DNA of 10,107 nt from Dehalococcoidia bacterium (GTDB lineage: Bacteria > Chloroflexota > Dehalococcoidia > UBA2979). A program made the position numbers and the translations under genes. Positions 6,321-10,107 of this stretch are shown in pieces. The stretch covers positions 1 to 10,107 of the forward strand of contig JASLOV010000182.1 in assembly GCA_030745285.1 (NCBI GenBank), written 5' to 3'. Positions within the stretch are counted from its first letter, which is position 1. Each line of letters begins with the position of its first letter. The notes under the pieces are model-generated. The model did not search any database. It was not told the origin of the DNA and saw only the letters and a list, made by a program, of their open reading frames with translations.

Positions 6321-7101
6321 GGCCCGATGCCTTCCTGGTTGGCTTCGTTCCCGCCTCGCTGCTCTTGCCGTTCCCTACCTTCGTCGCCTCGACGCTCGCC
6401 TTCAGCGCCGCCATCAGGTCAATCACCTTGGCCGTCTCCGGCTCCTCCGCCTGGACGACCTCCTGGCCTTCGAGCTTGGCGTCGATGATCGTCATCAACG
6501 CGTCGCAGTATTCGTCCTTGAAGTTCTCCGGCGCGAACGGCTGCTCGAGCATCTCGATCAGCGTGAACGCTATCTGCATCTCCTCGTCGGAGACATCGAC
6601 GGTGTCGACCGGCTCCAGGTTGCGCAGCCGGATCTCGTCCGGGTAGAAGAGCGTCTCCAGCATGATGCGCCCGTCCTGCGGGCGCATCGCGCAGAGCTGC
6701 TCCTTGCTGCGAATCGCCACCTGGGCGATCGTCGTCAGCCCCTTCTCCTCCAGCGCGCGCAACAGCAGCGCGAAAGGCTTCATCCCGGTCTCGTCCGGCT
6801 CCAGGTAGTAGGCCTTCTCGTAGTAGACGGGGTCGATCTCGTCCGCGCTGACAAACGCCTCCAGCTCGATCGTGTGCTTGCTCGCCAGCGGAAGCTTCTC
6901 GAAGTCCTCGGGCTCGAGGACCACGTAGCGGTCCTTGGCGTACTCGTAACCGCGCACGATCTCCTCGTACGGGATCTCCTTGTCCTCGGCGGCGCACCAG
7001 CGCAGCTGCCGCACGCGCGAGTTGTCCTCGCCGTGGAGCTGACGGAACGAGACATCCTTGCTCTCGGTCGCCGTGAAGAGCTTCACCGGGATGCTCACCA
7101 T
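6295..7101 (-). CDS. ku: Ku protein, NHEJ end-binding; N-terminus out of frame with best start
   Basis: 268-residue bacterial Ku, which forms a homodimeric ring on DNA ends and recruits LigD. VSIPVKLFTATESKDVSFRQ (2-21), CAAEDKEIPYEEIVRGYEY (36-54), the YVVLEPEDFEKL block and the YYEKAYYLEP segment (93-102) are typical. A Lys/Arg-rich tail ends in RRRKAAAG and may bind DNA or the ligase. Family members normally begin about 14 residues earlier with an IWRGAISFG strand. Those codons are present just upstream in frame (S-I-W-R-G-A-I-S-F-G at 7131-7102) but lack a start codon before an in-frame stop. The well-placed ATG 7142 with GAGGAGGGG is in another frame. Internal ATG 7101 is therefore the only intact-ORF start; the protein would lack its first beta strand unless the frame break is an error. 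Confidence 0.9.
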   Translation of the reverse strand: MVSIPVKLFTATESKDVSFRQLHGEDNSRVRQLRWCAAEDKEIPYEEIVRGYEYAKDRYVVLEPEDFEKLPLASKHTIELEAFVSADEIDPVYYEKAYYLEPDETGMKPFALLLRALEEKGLTTIAQVAIRSKEQLCAMRPQDGRIMLETLFYPDEIRLRNLEPVDTVDVSDEEMQIAFTLIEMLEQPFAPENFKDEYCDALMTIIDAKLEGQEVVQAEEPETAKVIDLMAALKASVEATKVGNGKSSEAGTKPTRKASGRRRKAAAG

Positions 7102-7142
7102 CCCGAAGCTGATGGCGCCGCGCCAGATTGATCGTGGGGCAT
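7095..7142 (-). other. 15-codon leader ORF from the original ku start
   Basis: ATG 7142 opens a 15-residue frame ending in TGA at 7097-7095. Its stop overlaps the internal ku start as ATGGTGA (7101-7095), so ribosomes ending here could restart on ku. GAGGAGGGG (7157-7149 on the minus strand) lies 6 bases before this ATG, the strongest ribosome site in the area. Adding one base to the C-run after the ATG (plus-strand G7136-7139) joins it to the conserved Ku N-terminus (M-P-P-R-S-I-W-R-G-A). This suggests that it is the broken ku start rather than a true leader peptide. Confidence 0.6.
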
Positions 7143-7206
7143 GACCGACCCCTCCTCATCCCCCTTGCGCCGGACCGTCGGCAAGACCGGACTCTCGGGG
7201 GCAATC

Positions 7207-7212
7207 AGTATA
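7207..7212 (-). promoter_or_regulatory. Putative -10 (TATACT) for ku and the NHEJ genes
   Basis: TATACT on the minus strand lies in the most A+T-rich patch of the gap between the flavin reductase gene and ku, about 65 bases before ATG 7142. No good -35 hexamer is seen at 16-18 bases. An imperfect inverted repeat CGGTG...CACCG (7241-7260) lies just upstream and could be an operator. The rest of the 7143-7400 gap holds nothing else I recognise. Confidence 0.4.
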
Positions 7213-7400
7213 AGCAATTGTTACGTCTACTAGAGTGCCTCGGTGTCACCATTGTCACCGCCGCCGGTCGAGTTGACGTAGCCACGCTCTGAGGCGCAGT
7301 GAGCCACGCCAAGACCGGCGCCGCGTTCTACGACTCAGAGCGAATGCACCGGAGACGCGCTTCCTGGTCCGGAGCTACACCGGGCAGAGCCGCTCGCGGC

Positions 7401-7892
7401 CTATCCGCCGTAGTTCAGGCCGAGCTCGCTGAGCGTGAGCACCGCCGCGGCGTCATCGCGCAGACCGACATCGGTGACCTCGGCCACCACCACGGCGTGA
7501 TCGCCGATCTCGACGGTCTCGCGTAGCGTCAGCTCCGCCCACGCCGGGGCGTCGGTCAGCACGATTGCACCGCCGTCCGTGCGCTCGAACGCGATGCGGG
7601 CGTCCTTCGTCACGAACTCGTCGCCATCGGTCTCTGCGTCGCCGAAGAAGGCGAAGGCGAGGTCGCCCTGGCCGCTGCCGAGGAACGACATCGCCAGCTT
7701 GCCTCCGGCCTTCACGTTGGCGAACGACGTCGTATCGGTCCTTACGCCCATCGCCACGAGCGGCGGCTCGAAAGACATCTGAGAGACCCAGTTGATTGTG
7801 CCGGATCCGACGGAGTCCTCGGTCACGGCCGTCAGCACGTACAGGCCGTACGGGATCATTCGTAGCGTCGCCTTCTTGGCGTCGGCGTCCAT
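7401..7892 (-). CDS. Flavin reductase-like FMN-binding split-barrel protein
   Basis: 163 residues of the flavin reductase-like domain (DIM6/NTAB-type split barrel), which binds FMN and in many members supplies reduced flavin to a monooxygenase. Family features are an N-terminal strand YGLYVLTAV (15-23), SGTINWVSQMSFEPPLVAMGV (30-50, the flavin-phosphate-binding loop region), a TTSFANVKAGGKLAMSFL stretch (54-71), and the C-terminal HAVVVAEVTDV strand (132-142). No signal peptide or membrane segment is seen. A longer ORF begins at 7964, but ATG 7892 is preferred because GGAAGGGG (7907-7900 on the minus strand) lies 7 bases before it and the extra residues are Arg-rich and unlike the family. It is transcribed in the same direction as ku but 258 bases upstream of the ku start, so it is probably a separate unit. 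The partner enzyme is unknown. Confidence 0.88.
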   Translation of the reverse strand: MDADAKKATLRMIPYGLYVLTAVTEDSVGSGTINWVSQMSFEPPLVAMGVRTDTTSFANVKAGGKLAMSFLGSGQGDLAFAFFGDAETDGDEFVTKDARIAFERTDGGAIVLTDAPAWAELTLRETVEIGDHAVVVAEVTDVGLRDDAAAVLTLSELGLNYGG

Positions 7893-7922
7893 ATGCAGTC
7901 CCCTTCCACGAGTGAGGACGGC

Positions 7923-7928
7923 AGTATA
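7923..7928 (-). promoter_or_regulatory. Putative -10 (TATACT) for the flavin reductase gene
   Basis: TATACT on the minus strand lies 30 bases before ATG 7892, giving a short leader that contains the ribosome site. No convincing -35 element is present (GC-rich sequence at that distance). The same hexamer occurs before ku and the tRNA. The remainder of the divergent 7929-8104 gap shows no other clear element; the promoter of coaE was not recognised. Confidence 0.4.
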
Positions 7929-8104
7929 GCGGCGCACTCCCGGATACCGCCGCCCACGCCGCACTCCCGGCCCGCTGCCTCCCCTCGCGCACTGCTCGTG
8001 CTTTCCCTCGAAGGCAGCTTGCCGCTAGGCTGCGCTGGGCCCGGCGGCCTGGCACCATCCGCTCCCCGCCCGAGGACACGACAGCAGCGAAGAAGGACTC
8101 GAAC

Positions 8105-8815
8105 ATGCCCCTGGTCATCGGCGTCACCGGCTCAATCGCCACCGGCAAGACAGGACTCTGCGAACACCTCGTGGAGCGCTGGGGCGCCATCCACAGCGAT
8201 GCCGACAAGGTCGTCCACCGCATGTTCGACCCGGGCAAGCCGGGCTTCGACAACGCCGTCAAGGAATTCGGCGACGAGATCGTCGGCGACGACGGCTACA
8301 TCGACCGCAAGAAGGTCGGCGCCATCGTCTTCGGCAACCCGGAGGCGATGGGCCGCTGGACGCGCGCGATCGGCAACATCGCCGACGAGATCAAAAGCGT
8401 GATCGACGGTTGGCGCGAGACGCTGGACGACGATCAGGTCGCGATCATGGAAGCCGTCAACCTGATCGAAGCCGGCTACTCCGGCTGGTGCGAACAGACC
8501 TGGCTGGCCGCCGCGGAGAACGACACGGCGATGCGCCGCATGATGGCGCGCGACAACTTCAACGAGGACGAAGCGAAGCAGCGCCTCTCCTCGCAGCGCT
8601 CGTGGGAAGACCGCGCCCCCGCCTCCGACCACGTCTTCCACAACGACGGCACGCTCGAGGACCTGATGACCGAGGTCGACGCGGAGATGGAGCGTGTCGT
8701 CGGGCTGCACAAGGCCGGCACGTTGCCGAAGAGCGTCTGGTTCGACTGGCGCGAAAAGAACCCATCCCCGCAGCGCCGCCCCGAAGCCGGGAGCAAGGCC
8801 GGCGACGACGCCTGA
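8105..8815 (+). CDS. coaE: Dephospho-CoA kinase
   Basis: Catalyses the last step of coenzyme A synthesis, ATP-dependent phosphorylation of dephospho-CoA at the ribose 3'-OH, in the cytoplasm. Walker A is GSIATGKT at 9-16 (Lys15). SDADKVVH (31-38) holds the acidic substrate-site motif, MEAVNLIEAG (115-124) corresponds to the usual PLLFE region, and LSSQRSWEDRAPASDHVFHNDGTLEDL (161-187) is the typical C-terminal Q-x-x-x-E / AD-x-V-x-x-N-D-G block. At 236 residues it is about 35 longer than typical CoaE; the extra residues form a Pro/Arg/Lys/Asp-rich tail after about residue 200 with no recognisable domain. AAGGA (8093-8097) stands 7 bases before ATG 8105. It is divergent from the flavin reductase gene, and a tRNA follows on the same strand. 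Confidence 0.93.
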   Translation: MPLVIGVTGSIATGKTGLCEHLVERWGAIHSDADKVVHRMFDPGKPGFDNAVKEFGDEIVGDDGYIDRKKVGAIVFGNPEAMGRWTRAIGNIADEIKSVIDGWRETLDDDQVAIMEAVNLIEAGYSGWCEQTWLAAAENDTAMRRMMARDNFNEDEAKQRLSSQRSWEDRAPASDHVFHNDGTLEDLMTEVDAEMERVVGLHKAGTLPKSVWFDWREKNPSPQRRPEAGSKAGDDA

Positions 8816-8872
8816 GAGTGACGCTCCGAACGCCCCCGAGCGCGACGCGGCGGCCGACCGAGACACGGCCGG

Positions 8873-8878
8873 TATACT
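8873..8878 (+). promoter_or_regulatory. Putative -10 (TATACT) for tRNA-Leu
   Basis: TATACT within GGTATACTGACG lies 42 bases before the tRNA 5' end, compatible with a short precursor leader removed by RNase P. The -35 region is GC-rich and does not match TTGACA. It lies after the coaE stop (8815), so the tRNA could be transcribed on its own. Confidence 0.45.
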
Positions 8879-8920
8879 GACGCCGGATCGGACGCCCCCG
8901 GCGGCGTCGTCAAACCTAGC

Positions 8921-9007
8921 GCCGAAGTGGCGGAACTGGCAGACGCGACGGTCTCAAACACCGTTGGGGTAACACCCGTGTGGGTTCGAATCCCACCTTC
9001 GGCACCA
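8921..9007 (+). tRNA. tRNA-Leu (anticodon CAA)
   Basis: An 87-base class II tRNA. The acceptor stem GCCGAAG pairs with CTTCGGC, followed by discriminator A and an encoded CCA (9005-9007). The anticodon arm is ACGGT-CTCAAAC-ACCGT, giving anticodon CAA, which reads UUG leucine codons. The long variable arm (GGGT...ACCC type) and the T-arm GTGGG-TTCGAAT-CCCAC complete the cloverleaf. A long variable arm with CAA is as expected for leucine. The 3' flank (9008-9164) holds no gene; it contains the 8-base palindrome GTGATCAC at 9112-9119. Confidence 0.97.
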
Positions 9008-9164
9008 GCATCTGAATCTGGTCCAATCACCGCCGGCGGGCGCGACGATGGCTCGTCAAGAGCTTCCGATTGCGGTATGAGATCAAGCCGGATCGGCCCC
9101 CTGGAGTCGCAGTGATCACCGCTGCAGCATCTGATCGGCTCGGCCGGGGCGGGCCCCGGGGCGC

Positions 9165-9950
9165 ATGGCCCCGCAAGACTTCGTCGCCTCCTCGAACGAG
9201 CGGGCATGGGACAATCTGGTCGCCTCTGCGCAATCGTTCACGGTCCCGTGGCTACACCTCGACCGGGACTTGCTCCGCCGCTATGCCGCCGGGGAACGGC
9301 CGGCCGACGCGACGCTGCGAGACGGGTTCTACCCGTGGAGCCTCGTGACGGACATCGCGGGCAAGGACGTCCTGTGCCTCGCGTCGGGCGGTGGACAACA
9401 GTCCGCCGTGTTCGGACTGCTGGACGCTCGCGTCACCGTCGTCGATCTCTCCGAGGGGCAATTGGAAGGTGATCGGGAGGCCGCCGAGCACTACGGCTAC
9501 AGCGCGAACACCGTGAAGGCCGACATGCGGGACCTGTCAGCCCTACCGCACGAAGCCTTCGACCTGGTCTACCAGGCCCCATCGATGGGTTATGTCCCGG
9601 AGGTGCGCACCGTCTACCGCCAGGTCGCCAGACTGCTCCGGCCCGGAGGCACGTATCGGGCAGACGCAGGCGACCCCGCAGTGCAGTTCGCTGACGAGAC
9701 CTGGAGTGACGGTTACCGGATCGTGAGACCGTTCTCTGAACGGTCCAATACGCGGGCAGACGGCGGCGTGGAGTTTCGCCACTACCTCAGCGACGTGTTC
9801 AATGGCCTGCTGGAATGCGGGTTCGAGATTCGGCAGGTGCTTGAGATGCCGGGACATCTGGAGATCGGCTCGGACGCCGAACCCGGAAGCTGGGAGCACA
9901 TCCCCGGTCACTTACCCTGGATTCTCGCCGTCATCGCGCACAAGACGTAG
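9165..9950 (+). CDS. Class I SAM-dependent methyltransferase
   Basis: 261-residue protein with the Rossmann-like methyltransferase core. Motif I is VLCLASGGGQQS (69-80), a Ser/Gly-rich SAM loop without the usual acidic first residue. The acidic ribose-binding residue is Asp95 in VTVVDLS. ADMRDLS (119-125) follows as motif II, FDLVYQAPS (132-140) is the motif IV equivalent, and LLRPGG (157-162) precedes the late strands. The closest general type is the methyltransferase-11/UbiE-like group; the acceptor cannot be told. An N-terminal helical region (1-60, with SSNERAWDNLVASAQ) and the C-terminal GSWEHIPGHLPWIL segment are outside the core. ATG 9165 is the only usable start because TGA lies in frame at 9132-9134. 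There is no good ribosome site, and the ATG sits in the loop of a hairpin (9157-9162 with 9168-9173). It stands alone after tRNA-Leu. Confidence 0.88.
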   Translation: MAPQDFVASSNERAWDNLVASAQSFTVPWLHLDRDLLRRYAAGERPADATLRDGFYPWSLVTDIAGKDVLCLASGGGQQSAVFGLLDARVTVVDLSEGQLEGDREAAEHYGYSANTVKADMRDLSALPHEAFDLVYQAPSMGYVPEVRTVYRQVARLLRPGGTYRADAGDPAVQFADETWSDGYRIVRPFSERSNTRADGGVEFRHYLSDVFNGLLECGFEIRQVLEMPGHLEIGSDAEPGSWEHIPGHLPWILAVIAHKT

Positions 9951-10107
9951 TTGGTACCCCCGTGGTGCGCGGTGATCCGACCGTCAAGGCAGGTTCCGCC
10001 GCGACCGTTCGGATGGGCCCGTGCGTGATGCCGTACACAGACCCCCGGTGCCATCGCTCCCGGAAGGCTGTATTGTAGCGACCGATCGGGCTCGGCTTTG
10101 ACGAGCC
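9951..10107. other. Terminal intergenic region with an end hairpin
   Basis: No ORF with family features is seen in these 157 bases. TATTGT at 10071-10076 could be a -10 element for a gene beyond the window. At the very end, 10089-10094 (GGCTCG) pairs with 10102-10107 (CGAGCC) around a 7-base loop; the stem may extend past the window edge and could be a terminator for the methyltransferase or part of the next gene's leader. Confidence 0.35.

Noticed and set aside
5839..7131. 430-codon plus-strand ORF opposite PE and ku
   Set aside because: Low-complexity Arg/Leu/Asp-rich shadow of the Ku and PE genes, without a ribosome site.
8132..8866. Minus-strand ORF opposite coaE
   Set aside because: Shadow frame; coaE on the plus strand has the P-loop and a ribosome site.
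8927..9115. ORF overlapping the tRNA-Leu
   Set aside because: It is a translation of the tRNA gene and its flank, with no family features.
9006..9133. CAGCATCTGA at the tRNA-Leu 3' end (9006-9015) repeated at 9124-9133, possible attachment-site duplication
   Set aside because: Only 10 bases match, the copies are 118 bases apart, and there is no integrase or other mobile gene nearby.
10089..10107. End hairpin as an anticodon arm or start of a second tRNA
   Set aside because: The 7-base loop lacks T at the position expected before an anticodon, and no other cloverleaf parts are visible before the window ends.

Overview
The window is a high-GC (about two thirds G+C by eye), densely coded bacterial chromosome segment with clear Shine-Dalgarno sites before most genes. 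It carries a Ku/LigD non-homologous end-joining (NHEJ) locus and a tRNA-Leu with an encoded CCA end. These traits, and the general look of the CoaE and Ku proteins, fit Chloroflexota (Dehalococcoidia-like) or a deep actinobacterial lineage. The assignment is an inference; there is no rRNA or marker gene to settle it. I see no phage, transposon or CRISPR features.

Left part, + strand (2-3421): a 5'-truncated DUF3500 protein, a family IV (HSL-like) alpha/beta-hydrolase and a zinc-dependent alcohol dehydrogenase, closely spaced as a probable operon. A 10-bp hairpin then precedes a short pyrophosphatase-fold protein starting with GTG. The esterase and dehydrogenase could act in series (ester to alcohol to aldehyde or ketone); the DUF3500 role is unknown.

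Middle part, - strand (3452-7142): the NHEJ locus, read right to left as ku, 3'-phosphoesterase (PE), ATP-dependent ligase (LIG) and primase-polymerase (POL). The last three together look like one PE-LIG-POL ligD gene now broken into three ORFs. A -1 frame change separates PE from LIG. LIG and POL lie in the same frame, separated by an in-frame TAG and a TGA, and the sequence between the stops still reads as LigD. Ku also has a frame break: the best ribosome site and ATG (7142) lie out of frame with the conserved Ku N-terminus, and the intact Ku ORF begins only at an internal ATG (7101). Every gene outside this locus looks intact, so four lesions cluster in one pathway. This suggests decay, an unusual split arrangement, or local sequence error.

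Right part: a flavin-reductase-like split-barrel protein on the - strand (7401-7892), then on the + strand dephospho-CoA kinase coaE (8105-8815), tRNA-Leu(CAA) (8921-9007) and a class I SAM-dependent methyltransferase (9165-9950). The last 157 bases hold no gene I can support. A TATACT hexamer at -10-like positions precedes ku, the flavin reductase gene and the tRNA.
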